DNA of 64,000 bases from CAIYRG01 sp036273455 (GTDB lineage Bacteria; Pseudomonadota; Alphaproteobacteria; Micropepsales; Micropepsaceae). Location of the stretch: the NCBI GenBank assembly GCA_036273455.1, contig DASUHP010000133.1, forward strand, positions 79,706-143,705, given 5' to 3'. The notes beneath the pieces are model-generated. The model was not told the origin of the DNA. It saw only the letters and a list, made by a program, of their open reading frames with translations, and did no database searches. Position numbers and translations under genes: made by a program. Positions 8,750 to 17,643 of the stretch are shown piece by piece. Position 1 is the stretch's first letter, and every line of letters begins with the position of its first letter.

Positions 8750-9578
8750 GTGCTTGCAATAATTTTACGCGCAAATCAGCGGTCACTTTCGGTGTCACAC
8801 CAAACCAGGCGGCGAATGCCGGCACAGCCTGATGCATCAGCATGCCAAGACCATCCATCGTCGCGTGGCCCGCCGCCGCGGCGCGGCGCAGCAGCTCAGT
8901 CTGGACCGGATTGTAGACAATATCGGCAACTGCGGCATCTGACGGCAGGTGATCAAGCGGCAATTCCAGCGGCGCTTTGCCTTTCATTCCGAGACTCGTC
9001 GTGTTGACGAGAAATCCGGCATTCTTGAAGCCATTGGCCCAATCGCCCCAGTCGAGCACCTGGAACCTGACCTTCAGGGGAAGCTCGGCGGCAATGGCCT
9101 CTGCGCGAACGCGGGTGCGGTTGACGATCCGAATCTCGGGAAACCCGGCGCGCTGGAGCGCAAGCACGATCGCGCGCGCTGCTCCGCCGGCACCGAGCAC
9201 GACTGCGGGCCGGCTCGCGAGTCGGCCCACCGGGAGCGTCTCCCGCAGGTTGGCCAGAAAACCCTGCACGTCCGTATTCGCGCCCGCGATCCTCTGTTGT
9301 CCGAATACAAGCAGGTTCACGGCACCGGTTATTCGCGCATCATCGTCAATTGTTTGCGAAAGTGCTGCTGCCGCCTGCTTGTGCGGAACCGTGACGTTTG
9401 CACCGGCGAATCCCATCAGCGGCAGCGCAGCAACACAGCGCGAAAAATTATCGGGTGCGACCGGAAGAGCGACATAGTCACCGCCAATTTCGTATTCCTG
9501 GAACCAATGACGGTGAATCAAGGGACTTAAGGATTGCGCGACTGGCCAGCCGATGACGGCTGCGATTCGGCCATTCAT
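8736..9578 (-). CDS. aroE: shikimate 5-dehydrogenase
   Basis: 280 residues. N-terminal substrate domain with VAQSLSPLIH and GANVTVPHKQ (catalytic Lys), then a Rossmann domain with VLGAGGAARAI and NRTR for NADP(H), and the DIVYNPVQTELLRRAAAAGH and GLGMLMHQAVPAF motifs. It reduces 3-dehydroshikimate to shikimate in aromatic amino-acid synthesis. The stop overlaps coaE by 14 bases and the start overlaps maf by 4. Confidence 0.95.
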   Translation of the reverse strand: MNGRIAAVIGWPVAQSLSPLIHRHWFQEYEIGGDYVALPVAPDNFSRCVAALPLMGFAGANVTVPHKQAAAALSQTIDDDARITGAVNLLVFGQQRIAGANTDVQGFLANLRETLPVGRLASRPAVVLGAGGAARAIVLALQRAGFPEIRIVNRTRVRAEAIAAELPLKVRFQVLDWGDWANGFKNAGFLVNTTSLGMKGKAPLELPLDHLPSDAAVADIVYNPVQTELLRRAAAAGHATMDGLGMLMHQAVPAFAAWFGVTPKVTADLRVKLLQALDRG

Positions 9579-10174
9579 GCTGTGATCGCTCCGAAGTCAC
9601 GCAGCGCCGACAGCGCCGGAATCAGCGGCAAGCCACGAATGCAGAACTGATCGCCGGCAATTTCGCAGAACAGTTGCGCGCCTCGGCTCTCGATCTGGTA
9701 ACAGCCCACGGAGCCGAGAATCTCCGGAATTTCTGCCAATAGGTATTGATCCAGAAATGCCGTCGAGAATTTTCGCATCTTCAAGACGGCTGCTTCGGTG
9801 TGCCGCCACAGTGGCGCTTCATCTCGCACAATGATTGCTGCGGTGATCAACTGGTGTTCGCGGCCACAAAGAGCGTTCAGGGTCTCGCGAGCAGCGGTTT
9901 CGGTATCCGCCTTGTTGAAAATCTGACCCTCGCAAACCAGCACCTGATCCGCGCCCAGAACCAATGCACCGGGATGGTGCTGACTCACCGAATGCGCCTT
10001 TGCCTGCGCCAGTTCCTCCGCTAACCGGCCGGGACCACTGCCGCCGTCCAATAGCACCGATTTCAGGACGGATTCGTCAATCAGGGGAACCGTCACACTA
10101 AATGCGACGCCGGCAGACTCAAGCATCATCCGCCGACTGCGGCTGGACGATGCGAGGATCAACGGCACACTCAT
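9575..10174 (-). CDS. maf: Maf-family nucleoside triphosphate pyrophosphatase
   Basis: 199 residues. N-terminal Maf motif LILASSSRSRRMMLESAGV, LVLGADQVLVCEGQIFNK and the C-terminal SVGCYQIESRG block. Members hydrolyse non-canonical or modified nucleotides; the exact substrate class (YhdE-like or YceF-like) cannot be decided by eye. It starts 4 bases inside the end of ppsR, so expression is coupled. Confidence 0.9.
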   Translation of the reverse strand: MSVPLILASSSRSRRMMLESAGVAFSVTVPLIDESVLKSVLLDGGSGPGRLAEELAQAKAHSVSQHHPGALVLGADQVLVCEGQIFNKADTETAARETLNALCGREHQLITAAIIVRDEAPLWRHTEAAVLKMRKFSTAFLDQYLLAEIPEILGSVGCYQIESRGAQLFCEIAGDQFCIRGLPLIPALSALRDFGAITA

Positions 10175-11013
10175 TCTGATGCGTTTCTCTCGGCTAGAAG
10201 ATTCAGGATCGCTGCTGCCGTCTCCTCGATTGAACGGCGGGTGACATCGATCGTTGGCCAGCCAAAGCGTTCGAAGAGACGGCGTGTCGTCGCGAGTTCA
10301 ATCCGGATGGCATCCTCATCGACATAGTCCGAATTTTTGTTCTCTCCCATTGTCGTCAGGCGATTCCTGCGGATTTGAAGCAGGCGTTCTGGTGACAGCC
10401 ACAAGCCGACAAACAGCGGCTTTGGCAGTGAGAAAAGGTGTTCCGGGGGCGCAATTCCCGGCACGATCGGAATATTCCCCGCACGCACACCGCGAATCGC
10501 CAGATAGATGCTTGTCGGCGTCTTGGAGCTGCGGCTAACCCCGACAAGTATGACGTCAGCTTCCGCAAGATTTTGTACATGTTGCCCGTCATCGTGTTGC
10601 ATCGCATAATTCAGCGCCTCAACCCGTTCCTGGTACCGGGCGTCCATTTCATGCTGGGCACCGGGACGATGGGCTTCTTCAACGCCGAGGTATTTTTTCA
10701 TTGCCTCGACCGCAGGGTCCAGGACTGACACGCAGGGCAGTTTCATTTTCCGGCATTCCTGCTCCAGCAGGCGGCGAAGACCGGGATTGACCAACGTGGA
10801 AAACACGATTCCTGGATTCGCGCTGATATGCTGAAGGGCGCGGCGAAGCTGATTTTCGCTGCGGACCAGGGAATAGATATGCTCGCGCGCGGTCGCACCC
10901 TCGAACTTTGCGCCAACGGCTTTTGCGACCGTGTTCAGGGTCTCACCGGTCGAGTCGGAGATCATATGCAAGTGATATTCACGGACCATGGATTTCATCC
11001 CGAAAATACCCAC
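10171..11013 (-). CDS. ppsR: PEP synthase regulatory protein (DUF299 kinase/pyrophosphorylase)
   Basis: 280 residues. HMISDSTGETL at the N terminus and the P-loop-like ILVGVSRSSKTPTSIYLA about residue 155 define DUF299, which phosphorylates and dephosphorylates PEP synthase or pyruvate phosphate dikinase. Three in-frame ATGs (11013, 10998, 10989) make the start uncertain by eight codons; MVREYHLHM at 10989 is the usual beginning. This is the homologue of Rickettsia RP001, the gene that faces hemE across the replication origin in Rickettsia and Caulobacter. First gene of the leftward operon ppsR-maf-aroE-coaE-dnaQ. Confidence 0.92.
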   Translation of the reverse strand: MGIFGMKSMVREYHLHMISDSTGETLNTVAKAVGAKFEGATAREHIYSLVRSENQLRRALQHISANPGIVFSTLVNPGLRRLLEQECRKMKLPCVSVLDPAVEAMKKYLGVEEAHRPGAQHEMDARYQERVEALNYAMQHDDGQHVQNLAEADVILVGVSRSSKTPTSIYLAIRGVRAGNIPIVPGIAPPEHLFSLPKPLFVGLWLSPERLLQIRRNRLTTMGENKNSDYVDEDAIRIELATTRRLFERFGWPTIDVTRRSIEETAAAILNLLAERNASE

Positions 11014-11202
11014 AACACCTCACCGCCTTCAGAACGCTCTGCGAGTAAACGGGGATAAATGAACCAGCTATCCCCAATCTGTAGCCAGGCCATGAAATGG
11101 CAATTTGGCCGCTTATTCGAGGAATAAGACCTGATCCCCTGACTTCTCCACAGAGTTACCGCTACAACACCAGTATCATCATCTCAAAGAGCAGGAATTG
11201 CT
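11014..11202. other. candidate chromosomal replication origin between ppsR and hemE
   Basis: A 189-base gap between divergent ppsR and hemE. It contains DnaA-box-like nonamers compared with TTATCCACA: TTCTCCACA at 11144-11152 (8/9), and 7/9 matches at 11006-11014, 11050-11058 (minus strand) and 11068-11076; TGATCCCCT at 11132-11140 is 7/9 to the Caulobacter G-box TGATCCACA. Two perfect inverted repeats occur: GGGGATA...TATCCCC (11051-11075) and CTTATTC-GAG-GAATAAG (11112-11128). Known context: the origins of Caulobacter crescentus and Rickettsia lie between hemE and this DUF299 gene. Gene orientation reverses exactly here. No TTAA-N7-TTAA CtrA site was seen inside. The two divergent promoters must also lie here. 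Confidence 0.55.
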
Positions 11203-12252
11203 TTGAACACGAAAAGGTCCCGGCCCGTTCGAGCTCTGGTTTCCGTTCTCGAAGGTACACAGGTCTGGCCCCCTCCCATATGGCTGATGCGCCAGGCTGG
11301 ACGCTATCTGCCGGAATATCGCGAGCTGCGGAAATCCGCTGGTTCATTCTGGAAGATGTGCATGTCGCCGGATCTGGCGACGGAAATCACCTTGCAGCCG
11401 ATCAGACGGTTTGATTTCGATGCTGCAATTATCTTTTCCGACATTCTGGTGATTCCCTATGCGTTAGGTCAGCCGGTCCGGTTTGAGGAAGGAGTGGGTC
11501 CAATTCTGGACCGGTATCCGGGGCTGGAACGGTTGGGGACTGATTCCGGGGTTTGGAAACAGCGGCTTTCGCCGGTCTACCAGACGCTCGAGCAAACCAG
11601 GAAAGCATTGACGGTGGACAAGGCGCTGATCGGTTTTGCCGGGGCGCCCTGGACTCTTGCAGCCTATATGCTGGAGGGAAGGGGCTCGCCGGATCAGCGG
11701 GCAGCAAAGCTGTTCGGGTATTCAGATAGCCAAGAGTTTTCGCGTCTTTTGTACCGACTTGCCGATGCCGTGGCATCTCACCTGGTTTGGCAGTTGGAGC
11801 ACGGGGCGGATGCGGTTCAGTTGTTCGACAGCTGGGCGGGAGGTCTGCCCGATCATGAATTTGCCGAGTGGGTGATTGGCCCAACCAGAGAGATTGTGGC
11901 TGCGGTTCGCGATGCGGTACCGGATGCACGAATTATTGGTTTTCCGCGTGCCGTAACCCAGAGCCAGTATCGGCTTTACGCGAGTGAAACCGGCGTGAAT
12001 TGCATCGGCATTGATACAGCGACATCGCTATCATGGGCGATATCGCAATTTGGAATGAATATTGCCGTACAGGGAAACCTCGATCCAATTGCGCTGATCG
12101 CCGGCGGCGAGGCGCTGGACCGGGCTATTGAGAAAATTCTTGGAGTGGCGCGGGGCCATTCCGTAATCTTCAATCTCGGACATGGGGTATTGCCGGAGAC
12201 TCCTGTGGACCATGTCGCGCGGGTGGTTGAACGGGTCCGAGGATCGGCGTGA
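11203..12252 (+). CDS. hemE: uroporphyrinogen decarboxylase
   Basis: 349 residues. WLMRQAGRYLPEYR near residue 28-40 is the family signature with substrate-binding arginines; also GFAGAPWTLAAYMLEG, LFDSWAG and GFPRA. It converts uroporphyrinogen III to coproporphyrinogen III. The start is a TTG at 11203, six bases after AGGA; no ATG offers the expected N terminus. The stop overlaps the GTG of hemH (GTGA), giving the coupled hemE-hemH-hemJ run. Confidence 0.95.
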   Translation: MNTKRSRPVRALVSVLEGTQVWPPPIWLMRQAGRYLPEYRELRKSAGSFWKMCMSPDLATEITLQPIRRFDFDAAIIFSDILVIPYALGQPVRFEEGVGPILDRYPGLERLGTDSGVWKQRLSPVYQTLEQTRKALTVDKALIGFAGAPWTLAAYMLEGRGSPDQRAAKLFGYSDSQEFSRLLYRLADAVASHLVWQLEHGADAVQLFDSWAGGLPDHEFAEWVIGPTREIVAAVRDAVPDARIIGFPRAVTQSQYRLYASETGVNCIGIDTATSLSWAISQFGMNIAVQGNLDPIALIAGGEALDRAIEKILGVARGHSVIFNLGHGVLPETPVDHVARVVERVRGSA

Positions 12253-13280
12253 AACTGGCCGTTGTCCTGTTCAACCTGGGGGGACCGGACTCGCTGGAGG
12301 CGGTCGAACCGTTCCTGGAAAACCTGTTCAATGATCCGGCAGTGATTTCGCTTCCTGGACTGGTGCGGCGTCCGCTGGCGCGCTTGATCGCGCGCCGGCG
12401 CGGTCCAGTCGCGCGCAAGATTTACGAGGAGTTGGGTGGCCGCTCGCCGATTGTGCCGGAGACAGCGGCGCAACGTGACGCGCTGAGGGCCGAACTGGCG
12501 TCACGCGGGCTTACGGCCGAGTGCTTTATCGCCATGCGATGCTGGTCCCCCCTGACGCAGCAGGCAGTGCACGACGTGAAGGCATCCGGCGCGGATCGTG
12601 TCGTTCTGCTGCCGCTCTATCCGCAATATTCGACCACCACGAGCCGGTCATCACTGGCGGAATGGCGCCGCGAAACTGCGCGGCAGGGTTTAACGATCCC
12701 CGTACAGGAGGTGTGCTGTTACCCTTTTGAGGAAGGACTCGTCGCTGCATTGGCAGCGCTGTTGGAAGCAGGGTTTGAGCAGGCAAAACCCGGGATCGAA
12801 TATCGTGTGTTGTTTTCAGCCCATGGGCTGCCAAAGCGGACGGTCACGCGTGGCGATCCCTATCAATGGCAGGTGGAACAGACCGTGGGCGCGGTCGTCA
12901 ACAGACTTAAGCCAAAGCAGTTCGACTGGCAGATTTGCTATCAGAGCCGGGTCGGCCCGCTGCAGTGGATCGGGCCCGCAACCGATTCGGAAGTTCGGCG
13001 GGCCGGCAGCGAAGGCAAGGGGCTGATTATCTTGCCGGTGGCTTTTGTCTCGGAGCATTCCGAGACTCTGGTCGAACTCGATATCGAATATCTCAAATTG
13101 GCGAAAGCATCCGGCGCGCGGGACTACATCCGGTTGCCGACGGTGAGAACGCATCCTGCGTTTATTCGTGGGCTTGCAGATCTTGTTCAAGCTGCGGTGA
13201 ATTCACCGACTCCGGTGACCTGCGCACCGGAACGAATTTGCCCTAAAGGGCGAATTTGCGAGCAGCCAGAACAGCCATGA
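12249..13280 (+). CDS. hemH: ferrochelatase
   Basis: 343 residues. VVLFNLGGPDS at the N terminus, RCWSPLTQQ, VLLPLYPQYS, the FSAHGLPKR block carrying the catalytic histidine, and CYQSRVGPLQWIGPATD. It inserts ferrous iron into protoporphyrin IX. It starts with GTG at 12249 inside the hemE stop and ends in an ATGA overlap with hemJ. The C-terminal extension after the helix RGLADLVQAAV contains two cysteines (TCAPERICPKGRIC has three), which may be the C-terminal cysteines that bind a cluster in some ferrochelatases, though the spacing is not checked. Confidence 0.94.
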   Translation: MKLAVVLFNLGGPDSLEAVEPFLENLFNDPAVISLPGLVRRPLARLIARRRGPVARKIYEELGGRSPIVPETAAQRDALRAELASRGLTAECFIAMRCWSPLTQQAVHDVKASGADRVVLLPLYPQYSTTTSRSSLAEWRRETARQGLTIPVQEVCCYPFEEGLVAALAALLEAGFEQAKPGIEYRVLFSAHGLPKRTVTRGDPYQWQVEQTVGAVVNRLKPKQFDWQICYQSRVGPLQWIGPATDSEVRRAGSEGKGLIILPVAFVSEHSETLVELDIEYLKLAKASGARDYIRLPTVRTHPAFIRGLADLVQAAVNSPTPVTCAPERICPKGRICEQPEQP

Positions 13281-13720
13281 TGGACTCGCTCAATCGCTAT
13301 TACGACTGGATCAAAGCGGTTCACATCATCGCCGTTATGTCATGGATGGCGGGAATGCTCTACTTGCCGCGCCTGTTCTACTACCACTGCGAAGCCGCGC
13401 CCGGTGCTGTAGATGACGAACGTTTCCAGCGCATGGAAAAGCGATTGATCCGCATCATCATCAATCCTGCGATGATTGCGGTGTGGGTCCTGGGTCTGAC
13501 CTTGGCCTTCGCCCGGTTCAGCAACGGTCCCGGTTGGTTAATGGCCAAAGTGACTCTGGTGGTCGTAATGTCGGGTGTGCACGGCCTGTTTTCGCGTTGG
13601 CGCCGGGATTTTGCGCGTGGCGAGAATCGGCACGACAAGCGTTTTTATGCGGCCTGGAACGAGATTCCGGCACTGCTGATGATTGCCATTGTGATTTTAG
13701 TCGTCGTCAAACCTTTTTGA
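13277..13720 (+). CDS. hemJ: protoporphyrinogen IX oxidase HemJ
   Basis: 147 residues. Four membrane segments; KAVHIIAVMSWMAGMLYLPRLFYYH carries the conserved histidine, tryptophan and RLFVYH-like motif, and KVTLVVVMSGVHG the second conserved histidine. HemJ is the b-haem membrane oxidase that replaces HemG/HemY in most alphaproteobacteria. The ATG at 13277 overlaps the hemH stop (ATGA); an upstream TTG at 13256 lacks support. With hemE and hemH this makes three consecutive late haem enzymes. Confidence 0.93.
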   Translation: MMDSLNRYYDWIKAVHIIAVMSWMAGMLYLPRLFYYHCEAAPGAVDDERFQRMEKRLIRIIINPAMIAVWVLGLTLAFARFSNGPGWLMAKVTLVVVMSGVHGLFSRWRRDFARGENRHDKRFYAAWNEIPALLMIAIVILVVVKPF

Positions 13721-13928
13721 ACGCGGGCCGGCGGCCGCTCGGGGGGATTGCAAAGGCCTGAAATCCGGCTAGCATGGCATTCGTCTTCGATTGGTGCGCC
13801 TTCGGTAGATGGCCGCAAGACCCGGCCTAAGGCGCAAACATCTCCCAACGCAAAGCAGCACAATCGGCAGTTTACCTTCGGGATATCCCCGCCTTGCATT
13901 TCACAATGGCACTTAACCCTTTGCAGGT

Positions 13929-15221
13929 ATGCGTCCAATGACCATTCAGTCTGGCCTCCAGGCGATGAAGCTTCGTGACCTGAAGATCAAGAAGCCGAAT
14001 GAACTCCTCGAATTTGCCGAGGAGCTGGAGATCGAAAACGCATCATCGATGCGCAAACAGGACATGATGTTCGCCATTCTGAAAGAACTGGCGGAGCGCA
14101 ATGTCGAAATCAACGGCGACGGCGTGTTAGAAATCCTGCAGGACGGGTTCGGATTTCTGCGCAGTCCCGAATCCAATTATCTCGCCGGCCCCGACGATAT
14201 CTATGTCTCGCCATCCCAAATCCGCCGCTTCGGTTTGCGCACCGGCGATACCGTCGAAGGTCCGATCCGCAGTCCCAAGGATGGCGAGCGATATTTTGCT
14301 TTGCTCAAGGTTTCAACGATAAATTTCGAGGATCCCGAAGCCGGGAAGCACAAAGTCCATTTCGATAATCTGACGCCGCTCTACCCGACCCGCCGCTTCG
14401 TCATGGAGCTCGAGGATCCCACAATCAAGGACAAGACGGGGCGCGTCATCGACATTGTGGCGCCGCTGGGTATGGGACAGCGCGCCCTCATCACGGCCCA
14501 GCCGCGTACCGGCAAAACCGTCATTCTACAGAACATCGCAAAGGCGCTCGCGGTCAATCATCCGGATTGCTACCTGATAGTGCTTCTGATCGATGAGCGG
14601 CCTGAAGAAGTGACCGACATGCAACGCTCGGTCAAGGGCGAGGTGATTTCATCGACATTCGACGAACCCGCATCGCGTCACGTGCAGGTGGCCGAAATGG
14701 TCATTGAAAAGGCCAAGCGGCTGGTTGAACACAAGCGCGACGTGATCATTCTTCTCGACTCCATCACCCGTCTCGGCCGCGCCTACAACACAGTCGTTCC
14801 TTCGTCGGGAAAGGTACTGACCGGTGGTGTCGACGCCAATGCCTTGCAGCGCCCGAAACGCTTCTTTGGTGCGGCGCGCAATATCGAGGAAGGCGGATCG
14901 CTGACCATTATCGCGACTGCCCTGATCGACACTGGTTCGCGTATGGACGAAGTGATCTTTGAAGAATTCAAGGGCACCGGCAATTCGGAAATCATCCTTG
15001 ACCGCAAGGTGGCGGATAAGCGGGTGTTCCCGGCGATCGACATTCTGCGTTCCGGCACGCGTAAAGACGAACTCCTCGTCGACAAGGGCATGCTGGCGAA
15101 GATGTACGTTCTGCGGCGCATTCTCGCGCCGATGGGCACGATCGACGCGATCGAATTCCTGCTCGAAAAACTGCGTCAAACCAAAACCAACGACGATTTC
15201 TTCGACAGCATGAATACGTAA
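13929..15221 (+). CDS. rho: transcription termination factor Rho
   Basis: 430 residues. N-terminal Rho domain (MKLRDLKIKKPNELLEFAEEL), RNA-binding CSD (GDGVLEILQDGFGFLRSPESNYLAGPDDIYVSPSQIRRFGLRTGD), Walker A in ITAQPRTGKT near residue 190, LIDERPEEVTDMQRSV and LLDSITRLGRAYN, and the R-loop/C-terminal RRILAPMGTIDAIEFLLEKL. It is a hexameric RNA helicase that ends transcription. The start is uncertain among ATGs at 13929, 13938 and 13965. The 208-base leader after hemJ has no recognised feature; rho is often autoregulated through its leader. Confidence 0.96.
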   Translation: MRPMTIQSGLQAMKLRDLKIKKPNELLEFAEELEIENASSMRKQDMMFAILKELAERNVEINGDGVLEILQDGFGFLRSPESNYLAGPDDIYVSPSQIRRFGLRTGDTVEGPIRSPKDGERYFALLKVSTINFEDPEAGKHKVHFDNLTPLYPTRRFVMELEDPTIKDKTGRVIDIVAPLGMGQRALITAQPRTGKTVILQNIAKALAVNHPDCYLIVLLIDERPEEVTDMQRSVKGEVISSTFDEPASRHVQVAEMVIEKAKRLVEHKRDVIILLDSITRLGRAYNTVVPSSGKVLTGGVDANALQRPKRFFGAARNIEEGGSLTIIATALIDTGSRMDEVIFEEFKGTGNSEIILDRKVADKRVFPAIDILRSGTRKDELLVDKGMLAKMYVLRRILAPMGTIDAIEFLLEKLRQTKTNDDFFDSMNT

Positions 15222-15222
15222 G

Positions 15223-15244
15223 TTCGAGCGGGTATCGACTCGAA
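15223..15244. terminator. short inverted repeat filling the rho/CDF convergent gap
   Basis: TTCGAG (15223-15228) and CTCGAA (15239-15244) form a 6-base perfect inverted repeat with a 10-base loop. It occupies essentially the whole 23-base gap between the stop codons of two convergent genes. No T-tract follows on either strand, so a terminator role is only a suggestion. Confidence 0.3.
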
Positions 15245-15829
15245 TTACTCGCTTGACGGTTTGCGGCCGGCGTCGAGTTTTCCGGTGATGGCGATGCGCC
15301 AGCCAGTGATGAAGAAATACGTCGCCATCGCGCCGCCAATGACCACATCCGGGAGATTGGATTTTGTCGCGAATACCGCCGCGGCCGCCGCGATCACGGC
15401 GATATTGCCGACACAATCGGCTCGGCTGATTCGCCACAGCGCGCCGATGCTCGTCAGCATGCGGCGCTGCCCCAAAACAATCGCTCCGACCGTAAGATCG
15501 GCGACCAGCGCGACGAGTCCAATGATGGTCATGGCGAACGGATGGGGCACGCTGCCAAAATAGAGCCGGCGAACTGCGATGAGACAAACCAGTCCGCCCA
15601 GGAGCGCCATCACAAAGCCCTGGAGCTGCACGGTCCAGCGTTGGCGGGTAATCGTGCCGGACGCCACCCATAACGAAAATCCCGCCGTGATCGAATGCTG
15701 GACAAACGAGAGCGCGTCCGCCTGCATGGCGGTGGATCCCGCGGGCACCGCCATCATGCTTTCGATGAAGCCCATCGTGCCGGTGATGAGCGCGATCAGT
15801 GCCAGCGCGACACCTTCGTTTTGCAGCAT
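15245..15829 (-). CDS. cation-efflux-like membrane protein lacking the C-terminal domain
   Basis: 194 residues with about five to six membrane segments. It resembles the transmembrane part of cation diffusion facilitators: MQADALSFVQHSI in TM2 and ISRADCVGNIAVI in TM5 occupy the positions of the usual metal-site Asp/His motifs, but the motifs are degenerate and there is no cytoplasmic ferredoxin-like domain. The start at 15829 has AAGGA six bases upstream; an in-frame ATG at 15877 has no such site. Substrate unknown, possibly a cation transporter that has lost or changed its site. Confidence 0.65.
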   Translation of the reverse strand: MLQNEGVALALIALITGTMGFIESMMAVPAGSTAMQADALSFVQHSITAGFSLWVASGTITRQRWTVQLQGFVMALLGGLVCLIAVRRLYFGSVPHPFAMTIIGLVALVADLTVGAIVLGQRRMLTSIGALWRISRADCVGNIAVIAAAAAVFATKSNLPDVVIGGAMATYFFITGWRIAITGKLDAGRKPSSE

Positions 15830-15887
15830 GTGTCGTCCTTGGCCTAAGTCGTTCTGATGTTTAGCGAATGGCGGCATAAAAGGTTCA

Positions 15888-16856
15888 CTACGGCAGCAGA
15901 ACTGTCGCGCCCGTGGTTGCCCTGGAGTGCAATGCCTCGTGCGCCGCGCGCGCTTCGGACAGTTTGAACCGTTGGTTCACCACGACTTTCACGGCGCGCG
16001 ACGCGATGACCTGAAATAGGTCATCGGCCGTCTCTTTCAGCTCCTGCGCATTGCGGGCGTAGTGTGCCAGCGTCGGCCGGGTCAGGAACAGCGATCCTTT
16101 CTGGCTGAGCATCAGCGGTTCGAAGGGGGGCACCGCGCCAGATGAGTTACCGAAATAGACCAGCATGCCACGCACTGCGAGCGCGTCCAGCGATCCCATG
16201 AAGGTGTCTTTGCCGATGGAATCGTACACTACCGGGACGCCCCGCCCACCGGTGATCTCGCGCACGCGCTTGACCCAATCATCCTTGCGCGTGTTCAGCA
16301 CATGCGTACAGCCATTGTCGCGGACAAGAGCAACTTTGTCGTCAGACCCGACTGTTCCAATGACAGTCGCGCCGAGATGTTTGGCCCACTGGCAGGCGAT
16401 CACTCCCACTCCACCGGCTGCGGAGTGAAACAGAAGGGTTTCGCCCGCCGCCACTTTGTAGGTCGCTTTGAGCAGATATCGCGCGGTCAGACCCTTGAGC
16501 AGTACGGCGGCCGCGACTTCATCGCTAATGGCCGATGGGAGCTTTACCGCGGTCCAGGCCGGGATATTCGCCGCTTCAGCATAGGAGCCTCGCACCATGC
16601 AATACGCGACGCGGTCGCCAATCCGCACATTGGTGACGTTTCCGCCGGTCGCCTCCACGACGCCCGCCGCTTCCGAACCGAGTGTCGCTGGAAGCGGCAG
16701 GGGGTAGAGACCCGCCCGATGATAGGTGTCGATGAAATTGACCCCGATCGCGGTGTGCCGCACCCGGATATCCTCCGGCCCCGGCGCCGGCAGATCGACG
16801 TCTTCATAGGTCAGGGCTTCAGGACCGCCGGTCTGGTGGATGCGGACAGCTTTCAC
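15888..16856 (-). CDS. NADPH:quinone oxidoreductase, zinc-independent MDR family
   Basis: 322 residues. GroES-like N-terminal half (GVNFIDTYHRAGLYPLPLPATLGSEAAGVVEATG) and Rossmann half with the AAGGVGVIACQWAKHLGATVIGTVG NADPH-binding segment. There are no zinc-binding cysteines, as expected for quinone oxidoreductase (Qor) rather than alcohol dehydrogenase. It reduces quinones in the cytosol. The dienelactone hydrolase gene lies 6 bases upstream, so the two are probably one transcript. Confidence 0.9.
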   Translation of the reverse strand: MKAVRIHQTGGPEALTYEDVDLPAPGPEDIRVRHTAIGVNFIDTYHRAGLYPLPLPATLGSEAAGVVEATGGNVTNVRIGDRVAYCMVRGSYAEAANIPAWTAVKLPSAISDEVAAAVLLKGLTARYLLKATYKVAAGETLLFHSAAGGVGVIACQWAKHLGATVIGTVGSDDKVALVRDNGCTHVLNTRKDDWVKRVREITGGRGVPVVYDSIGKDTFMGSLDALAVRGMLVYFGNSSGAVPPFEPLMLSQKGSLFLTRPTLAHYARNAQELKETADDLFQVIASRAVKVVVNQRFKLSEARAAHEALHSRATTGATVLLP

Positions 16857-16862
16857 GTTCGG

Positions 16863-17561
16863 TTACCCGAGATGTTGACGAAAGAAGGCATCGGTGCGCG
16901 AGTTGGCGAGATCGGCGCAAGCCTTGTCATAGTGCTGCCCGCCCTCACGCGCAAAGGCGTGGTCCATTTCCGGATAGACGTGGATCGTCACCAGCGAGTT
17001 GCCCTTTAGTCCGTCGATGATCTGCTTTTGCGCGTCTGGGGGGCAATATTGGTCCTTTGCTGCAATGTGGAGCATCAGCGGTTTTTTGATCTTTCCCGCT
17101 TCGTTGAGGCGGTTTTGGATATTCACGCCGTAATATCCGACGGACGCGTCGGTATCCGTGCGGGTTGAGGCAAGGAATGCGAGCTGACCACCGAGGCAAT
17201 AACCCACGGTGCCGATTTTGCCGCTGCAGCCCTTGACCTCACGCAGATGACGAAGCGATGCCTGAATGTCGCTGACACCTTTGTCGACGTCGAAACGTTG
17301 CATCAGACTGAAAGCTTTGCCCCAGTCCTCCTGGGTCTTGTCGGTAAGTTGCACGCCAGGTTGGAGCCGCCAGAACAAATCCGGAGCCAGCGCAAAGCGG
17401 CCGCGCGCGGCGTGCGCGTCGCAGATCTTGCGAACCACGTCATTCACGCCGAAAATTTCCTGGATCACGATGACGCCAGGTCCCTGTCCTGAGGCCGGGT
17501 TAGCGAGATATGCGCCAAAACTTCCGTCGGCACCGCGAACCGAAATATCTTTTCCGGTCAT
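16863..17561 (-). CDS. dienelactone hydrolase family protein
   Basis: 232 residues. Alpha/beta hydrolase with nucleophile cysteine in GYCLGGQLAF, catalytic aspartate in AAKDQYCPPD and histidine in MDHAFAREGG, the Cys-His-Asp triad of carboxymethylenebutenolidases. QEIFGVNDVVRKICD is the second family block. The substrate is unknown; no aromatic degradation genes are nearby. The start at 17561 follows GGGGAGAG by seven bases; a longer reading begins at 17606. Confidence 0.88.
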   Translation of the reverse strand: MTGKDISVRGADGSFGAYLANPASGQGPGVIVIQEIFGVNDVVRKICDAHAARGRFALAPDLFWRLQPGVQLTDKTQEDWGKAFSLMQRFDVDKGVSDIQASLRHLREVKGCSGKIGTVGYCLGGQLAFLASTRTDTDASVGYYGVNIQNRLNEAGKIKKPLMLHIAAKDQYCPPDAQKQIIDGLKGNSLVTIHVYPEMDHAFAREGGQHYDKACADLANSRTDAFFRQHLG

Positions 17562-17643
17562 TTCGAGACTCTCCCCTGATTTGTGATCGCTTGGCTCGCG
17601 CACCATAACCCGCCAACGCCGGATCGGCCACGTGAATCCATTG

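Noticed and set aside
11014..11202. a small gene in the ppsR-hemE gap
   Set aside because: No open frame with a plausible start and ribosome site; the stretch is better explained as regulatory or origin DNA.
14649..15671. 340-codon open frame on the minus strand opposite rho
   Set aside because: Covers the coding strand of rho and part of the next gene; no domain and no plausible start.
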